Assembly: GCA_033182465.1 (NCBI GenBank)
Contig: CP137319.1
Coordinates: 2,914,001 to 2,978,000 of the forward strand
Length of the DNA: 64,000 bases
Source of the DNA: Sanghuangporus weigelae
Lineage: Eukaryota > Basidiomycota > Agaricomycetes > Hymenochaetales > Hymenochaetaceae
Direction: 5' to 3'
Shown here: piece by piece, positions 1-11,488 of the stretch
Numbering within the stretch: the stretch's first letter is position 1
Layout of the letters: each line of letters begins with the position of its first letter
Notes under the pieces: model-generated
What the model was told of the DNA's origin: nothing
The model's database searches: none
Seen by the model: the letters and a program-made list of their open reading frames with translations, nothing else
Program-made: the position numbers and the translations under genes

Positions 1-23
1 TAAAAGCAATCATTTGTACCCAC

Positions 24-275
24 TCTAAATGCTGAAATAATCATGGTGGCTGGAGGAGGCCGAACCGTCGCGATCAACTGCGTCGCCGCTGACACAATGA
101 GACTGATCGAGCGCATGACTGCGGGGTGGCTACGAATTCCATCGCGCGTGAATTCTGATGGCTGGATGGGGTCATTCAGTGAAGGGAAAGGCGTTCCTGC
201 CGTTTCACACGCGGCCGTTATACTATCAACTGAGGACGAGATAATATCACGAAGAGCTTTCAAATCGTCGTTCAT
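24..275 (-). CDS. O-methyltransferase, first exon (runs off left edge)
   Basis: Reading leftwards from an ATG at 275, an open exon of 84 codons starts MNDDLKALRDIISSS and contains FPSLNDP and SLIVSAATQLIATV. These are the N-terminal helices typical of SAM-dependent O-methyltransferases of mushrooms, the dimerisation region ahead of the winged helix. The exon stops at a GTGGGT donor at position 23, so the catalytic Rossmann part would lie outside the window. The same exon recurs at 1182-1433 and 57860-58057. Nothing visible breaks this copy, but without the rest it cannot be called functional. The substrate cannot be inferred; family members methylate phenolic or polyketide hydroxyls. Confidence 0.6.
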
Positions 276-699
276 CTTGCGGTGTGATCGTGTTGGATGG
301 TTCCGCTGTGAGGTACAACTTGGTCCATGCTTTTTATACGTGTCCGTTACAAGTGATCCAGAAGGGTAATCCGGCGTCTAGGTCTAGTCAGTTGGACACG
401 TGCCTTACTGAGCCCCAGATACTCTGAGCAATTGCTTTTACGGCGGCTATCCGGATCAACGAGGTATTTCGACGGAATCGCATAATTGGAAGTTGGCGAT
501 ATACATAGTCATCAAGAAATTCTGTTGTACTCCACCGAATCCGCAACTTATCTTTCGCGCAGAATCAGATCTTCTTAGACTTTCGCATTAGTCTCTTCTT
601 TGTGCAGATGGGATAGATCGCACTTTAGCCTCGAAATACAGATAAGAACTGAAGATGTTTGATCTATGATTTAAGAAGGCTACAAAACAGCGTACTTTT

Positions 700-1433
700 G
701 GCGCATGCGCAGTTTTGACAAGGTTGCCTTTTCGTGTGTTCGACCCCACGAAAACGTCCAATCATCTTCTATCCAATGTCAATCACTATCGAGACCTATC
801 TCGTTGATGAAGAGAGAAAAGCTCACAGGTGGATCAGACCCATCAGAGCCTGTCTTGATTCGAATCAACGAGGGTCGTTCTGAAGCTCGCGAAGACTACC
901 TTGCGCGGAATTGGCGCTATCAGTCCCACGCTATCGAAGTGGACAAAGAAGGATCATCAAAGATCTTTGAGGCTATTCCGTTTATGTGGATACCCTATTT
1001 AAGCGTGAGTTGCGGGTATATTTTCACAAGTTTTGTTGACCTGACCTTTGGACCTACATTGCGGAGGATTTCCGTGACGTTTCCTGCTTCAACAACACCG
1101 ATTGCAGCGGGAAGGGTATACTAAAAAAAAACAAGATATGTAAGGATTCGAAAATTAAATAGATCAATCATTTGTACTCACTCTAAATGCTGAAATAGTC
1201 ATGGTAACCGGAGGAGGCTGAACAGTCGCGATCAACTGAGTCGCCGCAGACACAATGAGACTGATGGAACGCATGACCGCGGGATGGCTGCGTATTCCAT
1301 CGCACGTGAAATCGGATGGCTGGATGGGGTCGTTCAGTGAAGGGAAAGGCGTTCCTACCTCTTCACACACGGTACAGATACTGTCTATGGAGGAAGAGAT
1401 AATGTCACGAAGAGCTTTCAAATCGTCGGTCAT
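700..1433 (-). pseudogene. O-methyltransferase, truncated tandem copy
   Basis: This is a second copy of the methyltransferase, read leftwards from ATG 1433. Exon 1 (1433-1182, starting MTDDLKALRDIISSS) ends at a GTGAGT donor. Exon 2 (1120-1046) encodes IGVVEAGNVTEILRNVGPK, the expected second helix block, and is followed by a 51-nt intron. Exon 3 starts at 994 with a weak match (GIHINGIASKIFDDPS) and hits a stop at 920-922. Downstream, to about 700, only faint family similarity remains before sequence resembling the upstream flank of the first copy begins. The SAM-binding half is missing, so this copy cannot be an active enzyme. It is best read as a tandem duplicate cut by its neighbour. Confidence 0.7.
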
Positions 1434-2139
1434 CTTGCACTGCGATCGTGTTGGGTGGACCCGCTTTCAGGTTCAAATTGGTCCAAGCTTTTTATACGCG
1501 TCCATTACAAGTGATCCAGAAGGAACGATAATAGGGTAAATTCCAGGACCGGCGTTCTATGCTATGTCTAGTCATTTGGGTAGTGACACCAGCTACTCCG
1601 AATAATAATACCTGGAGCAGTATCGCAAGTGATTTCTGGATCAGAGAAGAATTATTTCGACGGGAATCGCATAATAGAATCGACAACCTACACAGTTTGA
1701 TCAACAGCTTCTGTTGTACGCCACCGAATCCACAGGTTATTCTTGATCCTGGACTATCGCGCGATATCAGATCTTCTTAGAATTCTGCATTGGTACTCTT
1801 CTTTGTGCAGACGCAATAGATCGCACTTTAGCTTCGACATACAGATAATGTTTAATTTTAGAAGGCGGTTACTTCGGCATGAAAACAGCTTACATTTGCC
1901 ACATGCGGAGCTCTGCCAAGGTTGCCACTTCGATAGTATGATCAACACCGGTGCATACTGAACATTAATACCGCTAACCTAGATTATCCCTTGAATAAGT
2001 CCGATTCCACGAGAACGTCCAACCAACTGCTATCCACCATCAATCATTCATCGAGACCTATCTCGTTGATGAACGGACCTTGAAGCAACGAGGGTCGCTC
2101 CGAAGCTCGTGAAGACTACCTTGAATGGGACACCACCGT

Positions 2140-4574
2140 CATTCCCCAACTTTTCGCGCGGTTTAAATTTTCACGACACTAGAACCGGGGAAGGAGCGGA
2201 GAAGATGCCCCGAGCTGTTGACGACTATTCTTTTATTCGTCGGTTGATGAATTTATAGAAGGAACGGAAACAGCATATTACTGCTGTTCAATTGAAGAAA
2301 AAATCGGACCTCAACAATGATTTTCCCACGATATCTTGCGCGCCGCTTTCGGTTTTTTGACTGCTCACTGCTCACTCACCCACTACATAGTACTTATAGT
2401 AGCATGTCCATATCACCAACTTACTCGCCACCTCGGCTCAGAAATCGACTCTTCATGATGGAGAGGATGGCCGTGACTGAAGCCTGCAGGGCTGGTTGCA
2501 AAGAATGTTGCCTATATTCGAGAGTTCAGTCGTGTCACGTTCGACGCGTCTGTAATGAAAGGTAAGCCCAGTGGCTCATCCGGCTTCATAGCTTCCTGAC
2601 CGCTGCATCTTATAATCCTGTCAGCCTCGCTCGGCCAACCGGCTTCTACGAGCTGCTTGCTATCTCGTCCCAAGATCCCTAAAAGTCTTCTCGAACTCAC
2701 ATCAAAGAATGCTGTCGTTGGAAGAGCCTTGTGGATCGATGCAGCACGTCATTAGCCAACTTTCGGATCGGAAAGGCCACTTCATATAGGAGAGCCAAAA
2801 AAAAACTGGCTTTATGAGAGTGGAGCGTGTAGAATGATTTGTGAGTTTCAGCTGCACCCGAACGTGACATGGATACTGAAAGTTTTCAAAAGCTTGTCGC
2901 AGAGAATCAGAATGAGCACCGCGTTCCCTTCAGGATGTAGTTATCTGAGTGAGCCTCACTGTTGGAACTGAGATTTCTTCGCGTGAGCGGGCTTTCCACG
3001 GACAAGAATTGTCTCAAAGTCTACAAACAACAGGTTATTGGCCGAATGAATACGTGCTTGTTGTTGGTAGCGGGTTTAGACCAACTCGGAAGGTCGGAAG
3101 TTTCGAACAGTCAACAGCTACATATCGAGGATGTCAACCGACTGTATGCCTGTGAGAGTCCGTCATTATTTTTTGAGTTCTTTGTACGAATCATTTAATG
3201 TCTTGGCAGGAGACATCTGTGCCGTGCCCATGGGTTTCCAATCGGCCAATCTCCTTTATCTACGAGCATCCAGTGCATGATTCTACATCATGGCGAAGTC
3301 TACACCTTCCTAACGAAAGGGTTTAGTTCGGCCTTACTATTCTTTAGTTTACACTCCCTTCTGCCATCCTCTTGCCGAGTTGCTCCTAGGTCAAGGTCAT
3401 CCAATATCGACCACGAGAGAAGTAGGAACTGTAATGAGTGGCTTGCGCATAAGCGGCATGTTTCTCAAGGCGGTACATATACTGCTGTTCTCCCATTTGG
3501 CACGTATGAAGTCTTGGTTTCTGTCGCTTGGTACGATCAGATCCGCTGGCAAATCGAAAATGAAAGACAAGGCTCTCCATTTCATCACTTCGGGATGGGA
3601 ATGATGTCCAGAGCCGCACTGAAACTTCGCCGGCCGAGTCGTGCATTATCCCGCACATGCCCTCATAACATGACGGTCTTCTTGTCATACATAACATTAC
3701 GTTTGCTGAAGATTCCCGTATCATTCAGTTCGAGACCAAGTTGTTCAGGTGAATGAATGGTTCATGCAAAGAACTGGATGGCGAAGCAGGGTAGGAAGGT
3801 AAGATACCTTCTGCTGACTCTGACACTGCGGATAACTCTCACAGATTACCAGGATCGGAATGAGAGTAAAACGATAGATGACTCGGACGCTGCGAAAAGA
3901 TACGTGTATCTCCTTTGGTAGTCGCCACAAGGGCAGGCCCAGCGTTCCGAAACAGTCGGCATATACTGAGAGTTCGGACATGGTTTCGACCTGCAGTCAG
4001 TTATCGAAGGGTGCGACATTGTCATGGGCAGACAGAAGAATGACCTCAAGAAGCAGGTCACTATCCATTGGTGCATGACGGCTTCCTCATTCTGACATTC
4101 ATGCTGTAACGGGATGCCGAGGCACCTGCACAGGCTCTGTCGTCTCCAATACCAGTATGGGATATCAGCGTTATTTCTGCTGGCGTGGATGCTCACTTTC
4201 GTGTGACGGTGACTCGGTCATAGCTTACGTGCCATCCGATACTGAACATATGTACTACTCCCGAGAGAATCATATCCTTAATGACGAAATAAAAGGCGTG
4301 GTTGATAATCGATCCTCCCGCTAACCTCAAACGCTCAAAGATTCGATTTGACAAAAACGACCAGCGCAAAAATAGCCAATTTATGACCAATTCTTGTTGA
4401 ACTGGAATGAGATACATGTTAGATGCATAAAGGTTTAATAATACACGGCCGAATCGCTTGTCAGTATATTCCTGGTCTGCGCGAACTCCTTCAGTCAACC
4501 GCGAACGAAAAGTCGGAACTTCTCAAGCGCAGAATCTTCTTACTAGCAAATACTTCCATTAACAAAACTGATCG
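2140..4574. other. Long stretch without a supportable gene
   Basis: Several open frames of 60-160 codons occur here (for example 3277-3756 on plus and 4193-4498 on minus). None shows a family motif, a sensible intron pattern or a signal peptide. The frames overlap on both strands and break up quickly, as in decayed sequence. No repeat or RNA gene was recognised. Confidence 0.4.
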
Positions 4575-6716
4575 TCAATCGGGGTAAAGCTATAGAAAGG
4601 GCTAATCAGGCTTCGAAGAAGAGAGAAAAGACCAAAACACACTTTTCCCGGATTGAAAAGGTTGAGTGGATCGATCGTTGCTTTGATGGCCTTCATGAGC
4701 GAAACGGTGCCTTCGCCGAGTTCCCTAACAAGATATTTCTTCTTGCCTAGACCGACTCCATGTTCTCCGGTGCCTTGGATGATAATTCAAAAGCAAAAGG
4801 TCAAATACGTGCAATGATCAAAGAAGAAAAAGTACCTACACGTTCCATCAAGAGCGATTGCTTTCTGTATCATCATATCAACGACCTCTCTGACAAGAGC
4901 TAGCTCTTCTTCGTCACGATACATAATGAAGCAGTGGAAATTTCCTTGTAGTGCATTAGCGCATTTCATCAAAGAACGAGAAGAACCTTAGCGTCAACAT
5001 ACCATCGCCAACGTGACCACCCAAGGGCGAAACTAAGTTGCGAGATGCAAGTTCATGTTTCGTTGCGACAATAAGATCGGGGAACTTCGATACCGGTACA
5101 CTAGAGTGCCGCCGAAAACAATCAGTCGAGGACCAGATATCAGAGGTAATGGGAAATCACCAGACATCTGTTATGAAACCTTTACTTCCAGGATACATCT
5201 GAAGCAACCCAAATAGCGCGTTTTTGCGATCGGACCAGAGCAGATCGACTTTGTCTTCCTTTGTAATATGCAAGTACCCGTATCCGCCGTACTTGTTTGA
5301 CACGTTCTCTACAAGGCATGATGTATCCGCCCGTACCGTCTCGGATCCCTGGAACTTGAAGAGGACGGTATCTGCTTCGACCCACTTCATGGGGTAAGTG
5401 CCATATTTTTTCACGGCCCTAATGTAAAGGTCGTCCACCAACTCCGCGCACTCTGTTGCAACAACAGATAAAAGGATAATGAGAAACTTCATAACGGCTG
5501 ATATGATTGACAGAAAGAGGTGCTTACGGATAGCTGCTCCGTGATTGAGTGCCTCAGTCACGGCCTGTGTAGCGCTCCGCACATCGGGAAATGAGACCAC
5601 GGCAACGGAAGCGGGTAAACGCGGCATAAGTCGAATCGTGGCTGAAAACATACTAAGAGGTTCGAATATGACACGAAAGCAAGAGACGCCTTTACCTTCT
5701 GTGATGATGCCAAGTGTACCTTCCGCTCCGATGAATAATTTGGTCAGATCGAATCCAGCTGCGCACTTCCTGGCATTGTTACGGGTCTTGATCACCTCCC
5801 CGGATGGCAACACCGCTGTCTAGAGTAAAGCTTGGTATAGCACGAAACGAAGCGATGTACTGCTGTACATACGACGTTCAGTACGAGCTCACCTCTTGCA
5901 GTTCCATATCTGACCGCATTGGCTAGTTCAGTTGAGATGAGTTTGCTTCATTATGAGAGCCATGGGACCACTTACTACCAGAACATCCTTGAGAGATCAT
6001 TCCGCCGATCGTTGCACCGATGCCTGGATCAAGCTGAGTGATACTGATAAGTCGGTAAAAAATTCGGCTGTCCTGAGATCCTGCACTTACCGGGAAAAAT
6101 AGGGGAATGCCTATACAGTTGACGGAGTACACTAAGCCCATGAGCGCGAAAGCCTTGCTAGTATGACACACCTTTGCTCTTCAGCAGGTCATTCAGCTTA
6201 TTCCAGACTACACCGGCCTCACAAATAGCATGAGCATCCTCCTCTATTGAAACATCAGCAAAATGGACGAGCTGGTGAGCAGCACAACAAAACGAACCGC
6301 TTATCTGTAAGACGCGATCCATTCGGGAGAGATCCACACAAATGCTTCTGCCATTTCCAGAGACCTACATATACACTCATCACAAGCAAATGCCATCAGA
6401 AAGAGTTAGACTCGCATTTCCTTCCAGGCTAGTACCTGCAGAATAAGGAACTACGGGAACACGGTACTTGGAGGCGAGGCGAACGATCTTGACGACGTCC
6501 TCTGTCGAGCTGACGTGTACAACAATAGCATGCGGTGCACCTATCGTATACCATTAAATGGTGTCTATTCAAGAAACAGAGACTCTTACCAGTGAACTGA
6601 GGGTACTTTGACTGGGAGAAAGCGTGTAAATCAAGTGCATCTGTCGAGAGAGAATCCGGATTGACAAAAGCTGTCTGCAACTCCTCAAACAATCGTTGGA
6701 AATCGTCGGTGGACAT
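4575..6716 (-). CDS. DLD1: D-lactate dehydrogenase (cytochrome), FAD-linked
   Basis: Spliced by eye, this is an FAD-binding PCMH / C-terminal FAD-oxidase protein that oxidises D-lactate to pyruvate and passes electrons to cytochrome c in mitochondria. Motifs in order are [99 protein letters not shown] and [14 protein letters not shown]. The C-terminus [14 protein letters not shown] ends at TGA 4575-4577. More than ten short introns are needed, and one (6415-6365) uses a GC donor. No stop or frameshift is needed in the conserved core. The visible N-terminus ([13 protein letters not shown], 6716) probably has an upstream exon around 6840-6930, with Arg/Ser-rich then hydrophobic residues as in a mitochondrial leader; no in-frame ATG was found for it. 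The DLD2/2-hydroxyglutarate dehydrogenase branch is the main alternative. Confidence 0.85.
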
Positions 6717-7115
6717 TTGTGACTGATGAGATATGACGGCTCTGGAAGGAGTGAGCAGCCATCATATAGATATGATATGAGACTAATCTCTGAGAATCCC
6801 GAGTTGGCAGGATCAATCAAGATCACGGATACGTAAGATGCACCTTGGAAGCAAATATCCCAATAAGGAAGTATTTCAAGCTCCGACTCCCAGTTCCGAG
6901 TCCCCGAACGAACGCGGCGGTGCGGCTTCTACTCTGCGACTTGATATTATTCCGTCCTGTGTCATGGAAGCGCAGCACGTAGTACTAGTGAATCGGGGTC
7001 CCTAACGTTATTATCACTATTGTTGAGATGCAGATTACAGCAGACTCGTGTCCGTCTCCGCTTTTCGTGTAGTCTTTTTACCTCCTAGCCTACCATTACA
7101 ACGTCGTTCTTGGAG

Positions 7116-8425
7116 ATGGCGCCTCTGAGTCAGGCACTATCCGTGCACAAGGTCGAGAGACAGGATCTCGGGGACAAAGAGAGTCTCTGGTCAGGTATAA
7201 TAGACCTGGAATGGACCGTGGCACTGTGAGTGCGCCGTCATTGATGTTGTTCCCTTTTCCTCGCATCTTCAGACTCACTTCTGGCTTCATCGAACAGTGT
7301 ACCAAATGGAGGTACGTAGTTTAAGCCAATGTTTCCTGTCCAGAAAGTCACTTCTGATTTCTGACCAGGATATGTCATCGGTCTCATTCTTGAGTCCTGC
7401 ATCGCGCACCAGAAGCTTCACTCTTCGAAAGTGACTGAACCTGTCCACATATCTGCCCATTTTCTTCGTCCAGTGCAAGGAGTTGTTCCCTCGAAAGAAC
7501 CAGGGTCAAGGGCTGTGAAGCAATCTGCAACATTTGAAGTGCATGTCAAGTCAGTGAAAGGTGGTTCATCATTAAACAATCTTCAGGCAGAACTTGTCCA
7601 GAACGTGTGTGCCTAGAAAATTGCGTGGTATTTCATCTTCTTTAGTGTTGTTTTCATTTCCAGGGGCAGACTATGATATCTGCACATCTTATTCTCGGAG
7701 CGTCTCTCCCAGCAGCAGAAACAGAAATAGCGCAACCCGTCGACTCGAAGGCACTCGTTCCACCTTCTCCCTATGCCCGTCGTATTCCGCTTCGTACACG
7801 CCCTTCAAGTTCTTCTGAAATCAGGTTGTATGACGTCTGGAACTTCAAGGATCGTATCACCGGCAGAGAGGATCCCGTATTCCAGCATTTGAATAAAGCC
7901 GAGAATCGAGGTTTCGATAATGACGGATCCGTACAGAGAGAACCACCTGGGATAGAATTTGGTGCCTGGCTCACCTTCAAGGACGAAATTGGTACTTTGC
8001 GTCCGAGCATGCTGCCTTTCTGCACGGACATCGTCAAGCCATTGCCAGAACTACTGCCTCGCGAGGAGAATCCACTCGTAGGCAAAGCGTGAGTGATATG
8101 TTCCATTTCTTGTTGAAGTATTCTTAAGTTGTGCCATATCAGTTGGTACGCTACTTTAACTCTGTCTATTGAGTTCAAGGCTCCCATTCGTATCGATTCG
8201 CAAACTGGCGTCACCCTTGGATTATACTCTGTCGGACGTTTCCTGCAGGATCCTCTGGGTAGACATGAGACAATAGTCGAGGTGTGGACTGCCCCGTCAG
8301 GAGAAGCTTCTGAATCGGATGATGGAGCATGGAGGGAGAAGCAGAGGTGCCTCGCTACTGCCGTCCAGACGGCGCTATGCATTCCATACGAGCAACAATC
8401 TAAGGGCCTGAAGTCTAGGGTCTGA
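7116..8425 (+). CDS. Thioesterase-like (HotDog superfamily) protein
   Basis: The model has five exons (7116-7225, 7298-7311, 7369-7604, 7664-8088, 8143-8425) and gives 355 residues. The start is MAPLSQALSVHKVE. Family landmarks are DLEWTVALVPNGGYVIGLIL, PVHISAHFLRP, FEVHVKSVKGGSSLNNLQAE and, in the second HotDog repeat, LTLSIEFKAPIR and LGLYSVGRFLQDPLGRH. This matches fungal thioesterase-like proteins related to acyl-CoA thioesterase II, built from two HotDog folds. Substrate and reaction are not provable from sequence; hydrolysis of an acyl-CoA or similar thioester is the likely role. Exon 2 is only 14 nt and encodes the centre of the conserved VPNGG turn. It is divergent from the lactate dehydrogenase gene, and about 400 bp separate the starts. 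Confidence 0.8.
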
Positions 8426-9060
8426 ACCCATGCCCTCGCAAAAATCAGTTCTGTTGCTAAATTGATCATGATAATTCAAATTGCACTGCATGTGATAGTA
8501 GAAAATCAGTAAGAAGCACGTAATATTTGTCGTCTTCGGTGTACTTCTTCCGCTTATTGTTTGATTCGCATGTGCTTTACTCGACGGAATTTGTTTTTCA
8601 AGTATTGTTCTTGTCATACACCTGGAAGGCTCGACTTATTCCCACCGCATTCACGTTAGTATTGGTTCCATTTTGATATAGTGATTCGGCGAACTTGATG
8701 ATCGAGGGATAAGGCCTCTCCGATTCCGACACACTGCCTCGCGTCCATGGTCCCCGCAATATCTGTGTTGACACTCCATAACGACGTACCCCGAGCACCT
8801 ATCTCACAAAGTGCAGAACAAACAAAGAGCTAGTTTATTTTCGATTATTGAAATCTCGACACTGATCCGAGTTTTGGTCCTCAAACTTCGATTCACACTC
8901 AGGATGCATCGTGTCGACTCATAAGGAAAATGATATACTGGAGCAATATTTAATGCACCTTATTTTGCATTTTGAGAGGCTTGTTTCTCTAGCTTCAACC
9001 TAAATGCACTCCTTGTCGTACTCGGATTACTGTAGCTTGGCTGGAAGGTTCTCGTCAATC
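8426..9060. other. Intergenic, P450 promoter side
   Basis: No gene is recognised. Short open frames on minus (8375-8617, 8598-8798) lack motifs. The region presumably holds the thioesterase terminator and the P450 promoter. An upstream in-frame ATG at 9004 would extend the P450 by 19 residues. Confidence 0.4.
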
Positions 9061-11253
9061 ATGTCACTGCGAGAATACGTTGTCTTCTCTTTCATGTTGA
9101 TTGGCGTAATTGTTGCCTTGATCATATGTGTTTTCCGAAACGAACACGTATCTCCTCCAGGTGAGCACAATCCATTGGTTTACATAGGCCCTGTCGATTG
9201 ATAAACGAAAGGTCCAACTCCGCTTCCTTTTGTAGGCAACCTATTTCAGGTTCCACGTCGCTATCCAGTCAAACAATTCGCAAAGTGGAAAGACTTATAC
9301 GGTTTGGACCTTCTGTCTTTGTGTAGCACAGAAGATATTGTACGCTCTGACTCAAACGTTCCAGGCTCTTTCTTTCACTTCAGAATATTCGGAAGGCGAT
9401 TCTTTATGCTCAGTGATCTTTCTGTTGCTCAAGATTTGCTCAAAAAGAGATCAATATATTCTAGTCGCCCTGAGCTGGTTTGTGTCATCTCGCTCACGAG
9501 ATTCATGAACAAGCAGTTAATTACTTATTTCCAGCCTATGGCCAAGCTCATTGGACGAGACAAGACAGCTCTTTTCCTTCCTGCTGGGTCTCGCTTAAAG
9601 AAAACAAGAAAACTCATGGTTGCGTTTCTGAATGCGCGTTCAGAGGAGTTTTACATCCCCGTGATAGAAGGAGAAACATATCGTTTTCTGCATCGCCTTC
9701 TTAGAGAACCCGAAGACTTCTTTAATAACATTAACAGGTATGCGCATTAGCCGGTGATTTGTTATTTGTTCCTCGAGTAATTCTGGCATTGGGTCAGTTT
9801 ACCGTCTTCAATCATCTTGAAGCTTGTCTATGGCTATCAGATTGATTATGAAGACGATTACTTCGTTCAGTTGGCCAAGAAACTCGGGAGATTGACAACT
9901 GAAGCAACGGACCCAGGTCGATGGCTTGTTGATTCCTTTCCTCGTCGTAGGTCAAAAATTGCGTCTATTACTTGCTTTACATTGAAAATATGAATAGTGC
10001 AACTTCTTCCGTCTTGGCTACCTGGCATGGGATTTAAGAATTGGGCCAGCGAAGCCCGAAGCAAATGTGAAGCTTTTATTCGTGCGCCTCACGAGTTCGT
10101 CAAGTCGTCTGTGGTAGGCAAACATCATGAAACATAGGTAGATTGAGCTCATTTCCTTCTAGGCAAAAGGACAGTATCTCCCGAGCTTTACGTCGTTAAA
10201 TCTCGCCAAACTGCCCCTGAAAGGAAATGGCTATGAAGAGATACTGATATACACCTCGGCAAGCTTGTATTCAGGTATCGCTCATTCTTGCTAACTTTTG
10301 GTCCTTCGTCGGCTAAAAAGATATTGTCAGGTGGTACAGACACTGTGAGTTACTTTTGAAGTTTGTTTCCACAGTCTGTTACATAAGTCCGCCTATAGGT
10401 CGTATCGACTATAAAGCTCTTTTTCTTGATGATGGCTATTCATCCTGACATCCAAGAGCGTGCCCAGAAAGATCTGGATTTGCTGATCGGAGATGAGCGA
10501 GCGCCACGCATCTCAGATCAGTCTTCTCTTCCTTTCATAGACTGCATAATCAAGGAATTGCTTCGATTCAACCCTGTCGTGCCGATTGTAGTTCACAGCC
10601 CAGAGAAGGATGACATTTATAACGGATATTTGATCCCTAAAGGTCTGCCGCTTTCTCAGAATTCTCAACTCTCGCTATAGAGCTAATCCTATGTATCAAT
10701 GTAGGGTCATGGGTCATGGCAAACATCTGGTTAGTCACGAAGAAACTGTTCCTTGACAAGAATACCTGAAAATAAAACTCCTTAATAGGTGCATGTCGCA
10801 TGATGCATCCGTTTATCCAGAACCTCATGAATTCAAGCCCGAACGATTTGATAGGGACTCTGAAGGCTCTATGCCACAGCCTGATCCTCTCGAGTTCATC
10901 TTCGGATTTGGCAGACGGTCAGTTCAACATTCTCCCAGTCGAAAGACATAACTCAGCACAAATATACCAGAAATTGTCCTGGGAGGCACTTTGCCGAGAG
11001 ATCTCTCTTTATGCTAATAGCCAGCGTTCTCTGGGCTTTCAAAATTTCTCCCGAAAAGAATTGCAACGATCAGCCTCGCGTACCAGAGGTCGCGTTTTCC
11101 TCCGGTCATACTGTGTAAGTGCATCATCTCTTCATAATCGTTCTCCTCTGAATGCCGTAAAATAGACATCCGCTGCCATTCCATTGCTCATTTCAAGTAA
11201 GATCGGCAAGGTCCGTCGCATCCATCGAGGAATTCGTGAAGAGCTGTGAATGA
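9061..11253 (+). CDS. Cytochrome P450 monooxygenase (intact)
   Basis: This is a membrane-anchored fungal P450 that uses a reductase partner and O2. The start MSLREYVVFSFMLIGVIVAL gives the N-terminal ER anchor, followed by the Pro-rich hinge SPPGPTPLPFVGNL. Later motifs are the I-helix YSGGTDT, K-helix ExxR as IIKELLRFNPVVP, FKPERFDRDSEG and the heme loop FIFGFGRRNCPGRHFAE with its cysteine. All can be joined through about twelve short introns, several of which split motifs exactly, such as GRR/NCPGR. The C-terminus is PLPFHCSFQVRSAR followed by a stop at 11251-11253. The sequence resembles basidiomycete CYPs often annotated as O-methylsterigmatocystin-oxidoreductase-like; the substrate is unknown. 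It is convergent with the transporter downstream. Confidence 0.88.
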
Positions 11254-11488
11254 TGCTATTGTTCGGTTGGTACCGCACCAGTTCGGTAGAATTTTGGAGG
11301 CTCAAGGACCCATATTTCATTGTCCTTATTTTGTTGGCCTCGCATCGGTATTTGTAGAATTGTACTAAGAAGAATCACCTCACCACATCTGCTTATACTA
11401 TCATACAAATGATTGCGACAGACTCATGTTACTCGTGATGCGAATCTCTAGTTTGTACATCGCGTTTCCTCTCGTCCTTTACATTAGA

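Larger units (their letters stand above)
1..2135. repeat. Tandem duplication of about 1.2 kb units
   Basis: Positions 1-920 and about 1160-2130 are diverged direct repeats. Shared blocks include the methyltransferase exon 1 (start codons at 275 and 1433), the block with AGATCTTCTTAGA followed by CTTCTTTGTGCAGA (about 568 and 1770), and TCGAGACCTATCTCGTTGATGA (about 799 and 2049). The offset grows from 1158 to about 1250, so indels have accumulated. The unit contains the gene 5' end plus its promoter-side flank. Confidence 0.7.

Noticed and set aside
43-369. 108-codon plus-strand open frame
   Set aside because: It is the antisense shadow of the O-methyltransferase first exon, which carries the family motifs on minus; the same shadow appears at 1255-1539.
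5458-5540. Hydrophobic stretch within the lactate dehydrogenase frame (about 5465-5527)
   Set aside because: It looks like a membrane segment but is a retained intron with proper GTAAGC and CAG borders between conserved exons.
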